A DNA stretch of 54,342 nt from a virus. The stretch's first letter is position 1. The number at the start of each line of letters is the position of its first letter. The stretch covers positions 1 through 54,342 of IMG/VR virus record IMGVR_UViG_3300028025_003683; one strand, written 5' to 3'. Made by a program: the position numbers and the translations under genes. The notes beneath the pieces were generated by a model. That model had not been told where the DNA came from. It was given only the letters and a program-made list of their open reading frames with translations, and did not search any database. Below are positions 1-8,300 of the stretch, one piece after another.

Positions 1-381
1 TGTCCAGTCGTTGCCGAGGTAAATCAGGGTGGTGCGCTAGTAAAAAACGCTATTCACACCATCGACCCGAGCATTACAGTGCTAGAAGTGCACTCAAAAC
101 AGGGAAAACAGCTCCGTGCAGAGCCAATTACACTCGCATACGAGCAAGGACGTGTTCACCACGTTGGATACCTTGCCGACCTAGAAACTCAGATGATTTC
201 GTGGGTTCCAGGCGAAGGAAAGTCCCCAGACCGCGTTGACGCACTCGTTCACGCCCTCACAGCCCTCCTAATTAAGCCTCCACCAGGGTTTACAGGCGGA
301 AAATTGCGTGCAAAGTCCTTTGCAAGCCGAAAAATAGACACTGGACGCGGTCACAGTGGCGGAATGTTTAGGGTTCGATGA
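1..381 (+). CDS. terL: Terminase large subunit, C-terminal part (5' truncated by window edge)
   Basis: The frame is open from base 1 and ends at 381, so only the last 126 residues are present. It begins CPVVAEVNQGGALVKNAI and continues through EQGRVHHVGYLADLETQM and SPDRVDALVHALTALL. This pattern (EVNQGG, then a RVHHVG segment, then SPDRVDAL) is typical of the RNase H-like nuclease domain of actinophage large terminases, which cuts concatemeric DNA during packaging into the prohead. The D of SPDRVDAL is in the position of a late nuclease acidic residue. The ATPase half lies upstream, outside the window. The first ATG-like start in the frame (79, a GTG) is internal to the domain and is not the real start. 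The portal gene follows two small genes later, the usual order. Family call is secure; the exact cleavage residues are inferred. Confidence 0.88.
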   Translation, partial: CPVVAEVNQGGALVKNAIHTIDPSITVLEVHSKQGKQLRAEPITLAYEQGRVHHVGYLADLETQMISWVPGEGKSPDRVDALVHALTALLIKPPPGFTGGKLRAKSFASRKIDTGRGHSGGMFRVR

Positions 382-743
382 AAATTCACATGGATGTATT
401 CCCTGCGCACCTAGTTGTAGCCGCTGCAGGGCAATTTGACGACGTTTTGAAGCTAAAAAGCTCTCCTCCGACCGAAGGAGCGCATTATGTGGCTACAACT
501 AGGGTAATTTTGGCCGATGACGTCGTTGTTGTAGCTGCAGATAGCCCTACTGGACCCGCAATTATCTTTCGAGAGCGTTTTGTAGAGCTAGAAAAAGCCG
601 ACCAAGTCACAAATGACACTCGTTTGGTCACAGTTAGCGGAAAAATGCTCGTTTTTAAGAAGGACACTAACTGCGGATGCGGTTCTCGACTCCGAGGATG
701 GAACGCATACAAGACAATCAACTCGATGAAGGACCCAGAATGA
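378..743 (+). CDS. Hypothetical protein with C-terminal CGCGSRLRGW motif
   Basis: 121 residues, overlapping the terminase stop by 4 bases (ATGA), so it is probably translationally coupled. The protein begins MKIHMDVFPAHLVVAAAGQF and has a beta-rich body. Near the C-terminus it carries a short Cys-Gly cluster (NCGCGSRLRGWNAY). The spacing resembles a small metal-binding or structural knuckle, but two Cys alone do not define a site. Small proteins of this kind between terminase and portal are common in actinophages. No function is recognised. The antisense frame over the same DNA is a shadow. Confidence 0.7.
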   Translation: MKIHMDVFPAHLVVAAAGQFDDVLKLKSSPPTEGAHYVATTRVILADDVVVVAADSPTGPAIIFRERFVELEKADQVTNDTRLVTVSGKMLVFKKDTNCGCGSRLRGWNAYKTINSMKDPE

Positions 744-1030
744 CATTAGATGCGCTTACATACATCGTTTTAACCCTAGCAACGTTTAGAGTCACGCGTT
801 TTATCACTACTGACTTTCTTTTTGACCCGATGCGACAGTGGATTTGGAAAAAATTTCCACCAGAGACTACAAAAATCGGCTATCTGATTACGTGTAGTTG
901 GTGCTCGAGCTTCTGGGTCGCCGCTATTATTATCGCAGCATACTTGCTAGCTCCTAGCATCACATTTGTGGTATCATTAGTACTGTCAATATCTAGTATT
1001 GTCGGATACATAGCCGCACGGGTAGACTAG
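740..1030 (+). CDS. DUF1360-like small membrane protein
   Basis: 96 residues from the ATG at 740, which overlaps the previous stop as ATGA. An upstream ATG at 677 would add 21 residues lying entirely inside the preceding gene, and is less likely. The N-terminus MTLDALTYIVLTLATFRVTR is hydrophobic, followed by a WIWKKF segment, a TCSWCSSFWVA motif and a long hydrophobic C-terminal half (two likely transmembrane helices). The RVTRFITTDFLFDPMR and CxxC-SFW pattern fits DUF1360 proteins, found in Firmicutes and many phages. Its role is unknown. It is too far from any lysin to be called a holin on context. Confidence 0.72.
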   Translation: MTLDALTYIVLTLATFRVTRFITTDFLFDPMRQWIWKKFPPETTKIGYLITCSWCSSFWVAAIIIAAYLLAPSITFVVSLVLSISSIVGYIAARVD

Positions 1031-1063
1031 ACTCGTTCCGTTATTTAAAGACAGGGAGTCCCC

Positions 1064-2863
1064 TTGGGCATTTTTAGACGTGAAGCTGACAATCAGCCAC
1101 GCAACTCGAACAACGGCGGCGTTCGCGCTTCATCGCCAGGCGTTCGACCTATCCGCCCTCCTCAGCCAACTCAGTTTACTGACTCGTTTGGTATCGCTTC
1201 TGCTCAGCCAGTTGCGTACAACGCACCACGCGCCCTAACTGCAGCCGCCGTTCAAATCAAGATGAACGACAAAGGCGAGGCTGCTCTATTCAAGAGTCGC
1301 CGTCAGTCTGCATCTTCTGCGTGGCAGAAGGAAGCCTGGGAATACTACGACGCAATCGGTGAAGTGAAGTATGCCTTCAACCTAGTTGCGTCTGTTGTTT
1401 CTCGCATTCGCATTTACGCAGCTAGCGTTGACGACCCAGCCGAGGCACCAGTACCAATTGACAAGTCTACAATCATTGACGAAAAACTTGCTGCTGCTGC
1501 AGCCCGCGCACTTGACCGTCTTGACAGTGCATACGGAGGCCAGGCTGGTCTGCTCAAGGACGCTGCTCTAAACCTTCAGGTTACTGGCGAGTGCTACCTA
1601 GTTCAGGTTCCAGAGCGTATCGGTTCAGGACTTCCAGAAAGCTGGGACATCCGCTCAACTGACGAACTTCAGATTGACCAAAAAGGTAACTACATCATCA
1701 ACCCGCGCCGCGAGATTTCTTCAGGCGGCTCGATGATGTCTTCTGGAAACATCGAAGCGATTGCACTTCCATCTAGCGCATTCATTGGTCGCATTTGGAA
1801 GTCTCACCCGCGCTACTCACAGGAAGCCGACTCGAGCCTCCGCGGTCTACTAGACCTCTGCGCTGAGCTACTTCTACTCAACCGTACCTTCCGTGCTACT
1901 GCACGTTCTCGCCTCAACGCTGGTGCTCTTTACTTGCCAGATGGTTTGTCTGTTGCAGCTAGCCCAGAGGCTGATTACCCTTACGACGAAGACGGCGTCT
2001 ACAACGAGCAGTACAACCCAGAGGAAGCTGCTGACGACTTTGAGGACCAACTCATCGACGCGATGACAACTCCTATCAAGGACGAGGACTCGGCCTCTGC
2101 TGTTGTTCCACTTATCATTCGCGGACCTGCAGACCTTGGTGACAAGATTAAGCAGTTCAAGTTTGAGCGTTCATTCGACCCTGCACTTGCTCAGCGTGCG
2201 GACCGCGTGCTAGAGCGTATTATGCAGGGCCTAGACGTTCCTAAAGACATCGTGACGGGTCTTGCCAACGTTAAGTACTCAAACGCAACTCAGATTGATG
2301 AGAGCCTCTACAAGGCGCACATCGAGCCTCTGATGCTTCTTATTGCAGACGCCCTAACCATCGTTTACCTGCGCCCATACCTAATCTCGATTGGCTACAG
2401 CGAAAGCGAAGTCAACCGAATTGTTATTTGGTATGACCCAAGCCAGGTAACCACTCGCAACGACCGTGCTGCCGACGCAGACGCAGGATTTAACAACCTC
2501 GCTGTCTCATACGACACCTGGCGTCGTGCTCACGGATTCTCGGATAATGATGCTCCAAGCCCAATGGAGCTTGCCCTTCGACTAGTCATCACTAAGGGTG
2601 CCATTACTCCAGAACTAACCGAAGCCATGCTCGCTGCTGTTGCACCTGAGGTCATGGACAAGGTTAGAGGTATTGCTCAGGAGAACTCGGTTGCTCCTGT
2701 TCCACCAGAGATTCAGCAGCTACTCACCGGAGGCCAGCCAGCCGCTGCTCCGGGAGCACCTGCAGCGCCTGCCGCACCAGCAGAGGGAGCACCAGCACCA
2801 ACCCCCGCTCCGGCCCCAACTCCAGCCCCAGCGCCGCCAGGGCTAGCAGAACCTACAGCATAA
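1064..2863 (+). CDS. Portal protein
   Basis: 599 residues, starting at a TTG (1064) with an AGGGAG ribosome-binding site about 7 bases upstream. Portal proteins form the dodecameric ring at the unique capsid vertex through which DNA enters and leaves. The core pattern of actinophage portals is visible: WQKEAWEYYDAIGEVKYAFN near the N-terminus, the LVQVPER segment, the IRGPADLGDKIKQFKFERSF region, LERIMQGLDVPKDIVTGL, and a long C-terminal helix region with DPSQVTTRNDRAADADAGF. The last 50 or so residues are an Ala/Pro-rich tail (repeats of PAPTP) that is probably disordered. Position directly after terminase and before head genes supports the call. Confidence 0.9.
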   Translation: MGIFRREADNQPRNSNNGGVRASSPGVRPIRPPQPTQFTDSFGIASAQPVAYNAPRALTAAAVQIKMNDKGEAALFKSRRQSASSAWQKEAWEYYDAIGEVKYAFNLVASVVSRIRIYAASVDDPAEAPVPIDKSTIIDEKLAAAAARALDRLDSAYGGQAGLLKDAALNLQVTGECYLVQVPERIGSGLPESWDIRSTDELQIDQKGNYIINPRREISSGGSMMSSGNIEAIALPSSAFIGRIWKSHPRYSQEADSSLRGLLDLCAELLLLNRTFRATARSRLNAGALYLPDGLSVAASPEADYPYDEDGVYNEQYNPEEAADDFEDQLIDAMTTPIKDEDSASAVVPLIIRGPADLGDKIKQFKFERSFDPALAQRADRVLERIMQGLDVPKDIVTGLANVKYSNATQIDESLYKAHIEPLMLLIADALTIVYLRPYLISIGYSESEVNRIVIWYDPSQVTTRNDRAADADAGFNNLAVSYDTWRRAHGFSDNDAPSPMELALRLVITKGAITPELTEAMLAAVAPEVMDKVRGIAQENSVAPVPPEIQQLLTGGQPAAAPGAPAAPAAPAEGAPAPTPAPAPTPAPAPPGLAEPTA

Positions 2864-2873
2864 GGAAAACACT

Positions 2874-3377
2874 ATGGACATGATTGAGATGACTGAAGAT
2901 ATGCCAGTCGCAAGCACGAAGGCAGAACTTGCTCAACACCTAGCTAAAGCACTTAGTAGCTCGGTTGTTCTCAAGTTCCTAGCTCAGGGTTATCACTGGA
3001 ACGTTAAGGGCAAGGACTTCTATTCTTTGCACGAACTGTTTGGCGATGTTTACGAAGACATTGACGGCGCTATTGACCCTCTAGCAGAACTTATCCGCAA
3101 GCTCGGATTCGACGCTCCTTACTTCTTGTCTGACTTCCTAGAAATGTCATGCGTAGAAGGTGGACGCCGTCTAAGCAACAACGCAGACGAGATGCTTGTA
3201 TCTCTGCACACAGAAAACAATAAGTTGATTGACGACATCAAGAAGGCTTTCAACTACGCCAGTAACAACGCAAATGAGCAGGGAGTAGCAGATTTCCTAG
3301 CTGGCCGCATTGACATGCACCAGAAGTGGGAATGGCAGCTACGCTCTACCATTGGATTGGATTCAGTAGGATTCTAA
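2874..3377 (+). CDS. Dps-family ferritin-like protein in the virion gene block
   Basis: 167 residues, the usual Dps length, 10 bases after the portal stop with AAGG upstream. Dps proteins form 12-subunit shells that oxidise and store iron and often bind DNA. The signature runs from residue 39: GYHWNVKGKDF, SLHELFGDVYEDIDGAIDPLAELIRKLG. Of the inter-subunit ferroxidase ligands known from E. coli Dps, H41, H53, D68 and E72 (this protein's numbering) are present, but the position normally held by Asp or Glu (residue 57) is Gly, with Asp next to it. The N-terminus is short and acidic (MDMIEMTEDM), unlike the Lys-rich DNA-binding tails of some Dps. Location between portal and other head genes suggests a virion-associated or late-expressed role, which is inference. 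Family assignment is firm. Confidence 0.9.
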   Translation: MDMIEMTEDMPVASTKAELAQHLAKALSSSVVLKFLAQGYHWNVKGKDFYSLHELFGDVYEDIDGAIDPLAELIRKLGFDAPYFLSDFLEMSCVEGGRRLSNNADEMLVSLHTENNKLIDDIKKAFNYASNNANEQGVADFLAGRIDMHQKWEWQLRSTIGLDSVGF

Positions 3378-4099
3378 TGTCTGATTATTTAGCACGGGTA
3401 TTTGATGTTCAGTCTGAGGAGACTCAGGGTGAGGGAGACGTCACACTTTCGGTTACCGCTAGTGGAGGTTTTGGTGGTGCATCAGCGCCTGTCCTAAAAG
3501 AGGGCGACGTTCAGGCTCCAGCAGGCAGCAAGAAATTGCGCCTACCAATGCGCAACGAAATTGCGTTGCGTAAAAAGGTTCTCGACTACAACACCAAGAA
3601 CCCACAAACTCCATTCACTGCATCTGTAGACATGGTCAAGGCCGTCTACCGCCGTGGAGCCGGTACTTACAGAGGCGGAGAGTTTTCATCTCAGACTCGC
3701 GAAGACTGGTCTCTAAATCGCGTAGATGCATTCCTATCTCTACTCCTACACGGAGAGCCAGCAAGTTCTGCATACACTCAGGACTTTGACTTGCTTCCGT
3801 TGGAACACCCAAAGTCAACCCGAGGCATCGCCACGCTTACCGCATCTGGTGCTCCGGACTATTCTGCTGAACTATCGGTCGAACTTCTTTCTGAAGAAGA
3901 CTACGAGTCTCAGGAGCATGCAATCCACGTTCTAGCCGAGTTCTCTGGACTGGGCTATGACGTAATCCCCGCTATCCGTGCAGCCTGGTTGCGTGGACTA
4001 AAGAACGAAGAAAACCCTTATGAGCGAGCCGCTATCCTAGCCACTGCTCTATACAGCAGCCCGGACGCTGACCTGCTTCCTAAGAAAGGTACCCTATAA
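3377..4099 (+). CDS. Virion-region protein with DLLPxxHPxS motif (first of a pair)
   Basis: 240 residues from the ATG at 3377, which shares one base with the Dps stop (TAATG). An upstream in-frame ATG at 3326 would lie within the Dps gene and is unlikely. The middle carries MVKAVYRRGAGTYRGG, REDWSLNRVDAFLSLL and SSAYTQDFDLLPLEHPKS. This resembles a motif set I recall from phage proteins labelled DUF5824-like (KVYRRGxGAY, WAxxRVxAFL, DLLPxxHP), but this is unverified. The N-terminal 50 residues are Gly/Ala/Ser-rich and probably flexible. The next gene contains a weaker copy of the DLLPxxHPxS segment. A structural or internal head role is inferred from position only. Confidence 0.72.
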   Translation: MSDYLARVFDVQSEETQGEGDVTLSVTASGGFGGASAPVLKEGDVQAPAGSKKLRLPMRNEIALRKKVLDYNTKNPQTPFTASVDMVKAVYRRGAGTYRGGEFSSQTREDWSLNRVDAFLSLLLHGEPASSAYTQDFDLLPLEHPKSTRGIATLTASGAPDYSAELSVELLSEEDYESQEHAIHVLAEFSGLGYDVIPAIRAAWLRGLKNEENPYERAAILATALYSSPDADLLPKKGTL

Positions 4100-4101
4100 A
4101 A

Positions 4102-5232
4102 ATGAACAACTACGAGATTATTAACTCAGACTCGGCTGGAAAAGATATCGACAGCGTATTCACTCGTGAAGAGATGTATGCTATGGTCGCTTCAGCTAAC
4201 GCCGAGCTTCTTCCAGAGCGTCAGATTGACCCGCTTTATGTTTCGCTTGTTGCAGAGCGCACCTACGGCACTACTCACGGTATGAAGACAGCTGCTCGCA
4301 ACTTTGCTATCCGTAAGGCAGTATCTGGCCACATTGAACTTATGTCGAAGGGGTTGACTGCATCTGCTCAGGTGAACTATGACTTGCTGCCTATCCAGCA
4401 CCCGCTATCAACTGCAGCGACCGAGCTAAGCGTCGAAGAGATTCTTGACGCGCGTGCAGAGTGGATTGCAGCGGACGTTTCAGTTGACGAGAGCATCCGC
4501 CCACTTATTGCCTCAGCGTATAAGCAATCAGAAGGTACCATCGAGCGCCTGCACGCTGACATGCGTCTTATGGCACTTACTGCTGCTGGACGTATCGCAC
4601 CCGAGGTTTCTACCTACGTAACTCCTATTGTTGCATCCGCTGAGCTCCCTGCATTCACCGATGCAGATTTGGTTTACTGGCAGGCACGTAGCGAAGCCCT
4701 AGAGCTGTTTAGACGTCAGAGCGCACTCACCGCTTCGGCTGGAATCTCTATCGACCCTACTGGACTAGCTGCTCGTATGGTTCACCGAGGCGAAACCTCG
4801 GAGCACATCCTAAGCGTGCTGAAGAGCAACCCTACCTTCCGCGACAGCCTCTCGCTACTCGAGGAAGACCTAACCAGTTTTGACCCAATCTCGCGTGCGG
4901 CTAAGACTCAGTTTGAGGCATTGTATGCATCTATTTTGTCACTACCTAAAGCAGATACTCCAGTAGACCTACAAGCAATCGCTGCTAGTGCCGTTAAAAA
5001 GTATGATGACAAAAACGAGACTCTCGCTGAGGTTATTCAGGCTGGTGCATCTTCAGAATATATTTTCTCTTTGCTAGAGGACAACGAGCTTTGGGCGCAG
5101 GACTTCCAGACCTGGACCGAAAGTGATGAAGACATGCCGGTCTTTGCTTCGGCTTACTGGGCGATTGCTGACCTGGACTATGCAGACGCTAAGTTCTTCT
5201 CTTACGACAAAGTGTTCCCGCTGTCCAAATAG
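4102..5232 (+). CDS. Hypothetical virion-region protein (second of the DLLPxxHPxS pair)
   Basis: 376 residues, starting 2 bases after the previous stop, so the two genes are co-translated. The first 100 residues include TTHGMKTAARNFAIRKAVSG and VNYDLLPIQHPLSTAATEL, matching the preceding protein's DFDLLPLEHPKSTRG. The remainder is alpha-helical and Ala/Glu-rich with no recognised domain. Two segments ending in similar phrases (RGETSEHILSVLKSN and AGASSEYIFSLLEDN) look like an internal repeat of about 105 residues. It has no transmembrane segment. The function is unknown; being in the head operon suggests a minor virion component. Confidence 0.7.
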   Translation: MNNYEIINSDSAGKDIDSVFTREEMYAMVASANAELLPERQIDPLYVSLVAERTYGTTHGMKTAARNFAIRKAVSGHIELMSKGLTASAQVNYDLLPIQHPLSTAATELSVEEILDARAEWIAADVSVDESIRPLIASAYKQSEGTIERLHADMRLMALTAAGRIAPEVSTYVTPIVASAELPAFTDADLVYWQARSEALELFRRQSALTASAGISIDPTGLAARMVHRGETSEHILSVLKSNPTFRDSLSLLEEDLTSFDPISRAAKTQFEALYASILSLPKADTPVDLQAIAASAVKKYDDKNETLAEVIQAGASSEYIFSLLEDNELWAQDFQTWTESDEDMPVFASAYWAIADLDYADAKFFSYDKVFPLSK

Positions 5233-5270
5233 ACCTTCTAAAACTTCTATAAACTTTTATTAGGTCTTTT
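5230..5270 (+). terminator. Possible Rho-independent terminator after the paired genes
   Basis: AGACCT (5231-5236) pairs with AGGTCT (5262-5267), and inner TAAAA (5239-5243) can pair with TTTTA (5255-5259). A run of T follows directly (5267-5271). The stem is short and AT-rich, so it is a weak candidate. It lies at the stop of the 4102 gene, in the first sizeable intergenic gap of the head block. Confidence 0.4.
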
Positions 5271-5273
5271 TAT

Positions 5274-5291
5274 TGAGATAAACTTATCTCA
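5274..5291. repeat. Perfect 8-bp inverted repeat upstream of the 1464-residue gene
   Basis: TGAGATAA (5274-5281), AC, TTATCTCA (5284-5291). It is a perfect palindrome with a 2-base centre, 43 bases before the next start codon. The tiny centre argues for a dimeric protein-binding site over an RNA hairpin. No known operator was matched. Confidence 0.45.
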
Positions 5292-5333
5292 CAAACTACA
5301 AAATGCAACCACGCAGGTTACAGAAGGATTAAG

Positions 5334-8300
5334 ATGTCTACCTCTTCGTTCAAACGCGAAAACAATGAGCCCACCCCAATCACTGCATCTCTCAGCTATA
5401 ACGATGGTGCTAATAAAGGCTTCTGGCGAATTCAGCCACGCGCTCTTGTAGGCAAGGACCGCGGAGAGTGGGTCGAGATGGGTGCGGAAATCCGCACTTG
5501 GATTAAGAACAATCTAGGACTTGCAGAGAGTATTATTGGACGCGCTCTAGGTTCGACTGGTAGCCCTAATGGTATCAGATTTAGACCTAACCCTGGGTAC
5601 GAAAGTCTAGGACTATCTCCAGATAAAATCTACGGTGTCGACACCAACCACGTAGAAAAACTAGAGGGCTCTCTTTCTGAAGAGTATCTAAAAAGTCAGG
5701 GCATTGAAGTCCCGAAGAACTCTACGGGGGATATGACAGCTGCTCAGATTGCTACAGTTCCTACGGTAGACCAGCTCGATAGTACCGACATCACTTCTGA
5801 CGACATTCGCCTTGCTAATGAAGGTATCGACTCTCCAGAGGGTCAAGAGATGTCTAAGTTCAAGGACTCTGAAGAAGGTCAGGCAATCGCCCGCCTCGAC
5901 GAAGAGACTGCCGCAACTGTTCAGCAGGGTGTGGCCCCTGGTGGCTCTTTCTCACCTGAGCAACTCGCAGCTGGCTACGGCTTTACCGAAACTGAAAAAG
6001 GTTCAGGTAAATACGAGACCAGCATTCCAGACGAGGGTGCTGGAACCGAAACTGTCTACACCGTTCCAACTACTCCAGACGCTAACGGCAAGTACAATGT
6101 ACTCCGAACCGAATGGACTGGACTAAATGACCGGAGCGGTATTCGTCAGGATTCAAACGACTACGATGCAGGCAGCTATGACTCTCTAGCTGACGCTTTC
6201 AAGGCTCACGCTCAGCAAAACTGGGACCTTGCCTCTGCCATGGATGCAGACGCGGCAGATAGTGCAAACCCGTTTAGTGCCAACCCTCCGAGGCTCAACC
6301 GAGACACCGACGTCCGCACTCCTGAAGGTGCTGCTCTTCTTGAAGGTTTCTTGCGTAAGCGTCTGGCTGGCTGGGATGCAAATTATGACGAATCCCCTGA
6401 AGTGTTTGACGGTCTTAAGGCTGTCTTAGATGACCCAAACCTTTCAGGTGACGAGCGCCTACAAGCTATTGCTGATGCTATTTCTGATGCTCGAATTGCC
6501 CGCAGGGGGAAGTTTACGGAGGGCCAGAAAACTCAAGAGGCTGTCTATGGTATTTATGGTATGCAGTCAAAGTTAGAGAAGGCCGGTTTTGAAACCGAGT
6601 TTACGCGTATTCAGAACGCTCAAAAAGCTCGTGAGCAAGAAATTATGGACCGCGCTGTGCGAGAAGCCATGGACATCACCTCGGAAAGCAAAGACATAAC
6701 CGTTGATGACCTTATCGATGAAGTAGCCACCCCAGAGCCTGGAGACGACATCCTAGATGGTCTTGAAATTCCTGAAGACGACCTTCTAGATGATGTCATT
6801 GACTCTGACCTTTCTGACCCAGAATTTGACCTAGTTCCTACTAGAAAAGAAAACACCTTTGCAAACGAACTTTTCGGTGATGAGTTTATTAGCAGAGAAG
6901 GCGTAACCTACAAAGTACTCGGAACAGAAGAAGACGAAGACGGCAATGTTTCAGTCACTGCCGTAGACCGCAATGGCGAGCGTCAGACTTTTAACGATGA
7001 CTCTTACCCAGTAATCACTAAGTTTGGCAAGCCTAAAGAGGCTCCTAGAGCAACTCCTGCCCCAGCGCCAGCCCCTAAAGCAGCGCCAAGACCGGCTACT
7101 CCAGCAGCTAGGCCAACGCCTGCGCCAGCGGCAACCCCGGTAGCTACTCCAGCAGCTAGGCCAACACCTACTCCTACTCCTGCTCCTGTAACTAGCATGC
7201 CACTGCCAGAAAACGCAACCAAGGTCAAAGATGTAAATGAACTTCAGTACGGTGACATCATTTACAACAAGGATGGTGTAGAGATGGGTAAGTTCCTTAG
7301 CATCCAATCAAAGGGTGAAGGTAACGCTGTAACCATCAAGGTAAGTAAAAACGGTACAGTACTCCCTGTCAGGTTTGACTTTATCGTTCCGGCATATAGA
7401 ACTCGCGAAGGGGAAGCGGCTACTCCTACCCCGAGCGCAACTCCACGCCGAGCAAAGCCTGCTACCCCGCCTAAAACCCCTGAGACAGCAGTTGCCGGTC
7501 AGAAGAAGGCTCAGGACCTAGTTGATGGCGACTACATCCTAGACAGCGAAGGTAGCCCGTTCGGCTCTGGTGCAGGTCTAGTGAATAGCGTATCTGTGGC
7601 TAATGGCCGCGTTACCGTAAACTACACCGATTCAGATGGTCAAGTACGAACTAAGCTATTCCGCGAAGGCAAAGACGTTAGTCTTGACCTTGGAGATTCC
7701 GCTGAGCCTAAGGACATTGTTTCCAAGTCTGAATCTGGAGGCGGCAAAAAAGCAAGCAAAGCCGACCTCGACAAGATTGCAGAGCTCGATGCTCGCGACG
7801 CCGCGGATAACATTCCGGATGAAGACCTTCGCGACGAACTATTCGACATGATTAACCGCATTGCCGAAGGCGACAACCCGTCTGCTAAAGAAGCTCGCGA
7901 CCTAATCAAGCGTATTGAAGATGCTTACGGCCCGGATGAAGATGAAACTCCTGAAGATGGAGAGGGTGGCGGTCTAGACGAGGAAGAGATTCCTCTAGAA
8001 GAGACTCCGGAGTTTGCTGACCGTCGTACCGATGACGGCCAAAACAAGTCAAACAAACCTGTCCGCTCGGTAGACGCAATGCGTAAAACTAAGCTCAGGA
8101 ACCTTCTTGATAAGTTTGGAAAGCGTCACTACGTTGTCGGACCTGATGGCAAGAGAGTCAACCCTAGCGACCCATCGCAAACCCTCAGCCAGACTGCTGC
8201 CGACTACCCAGACGGCCACTTCATCGACAATCCTGCCGATGAACTACACAACGCATACATGACCCACCGCGCAGACATTGACGGTGGAAACACCAAGCTG

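Noticed and set aside
677-739. Longer start for the DUF1360-like gene (ATG 677)
   Set aside because: The extra residues lie inside the preceding gene, are not hydrophobic like the family N-terminus, and ATG 740 forms the common ATGA overlap.
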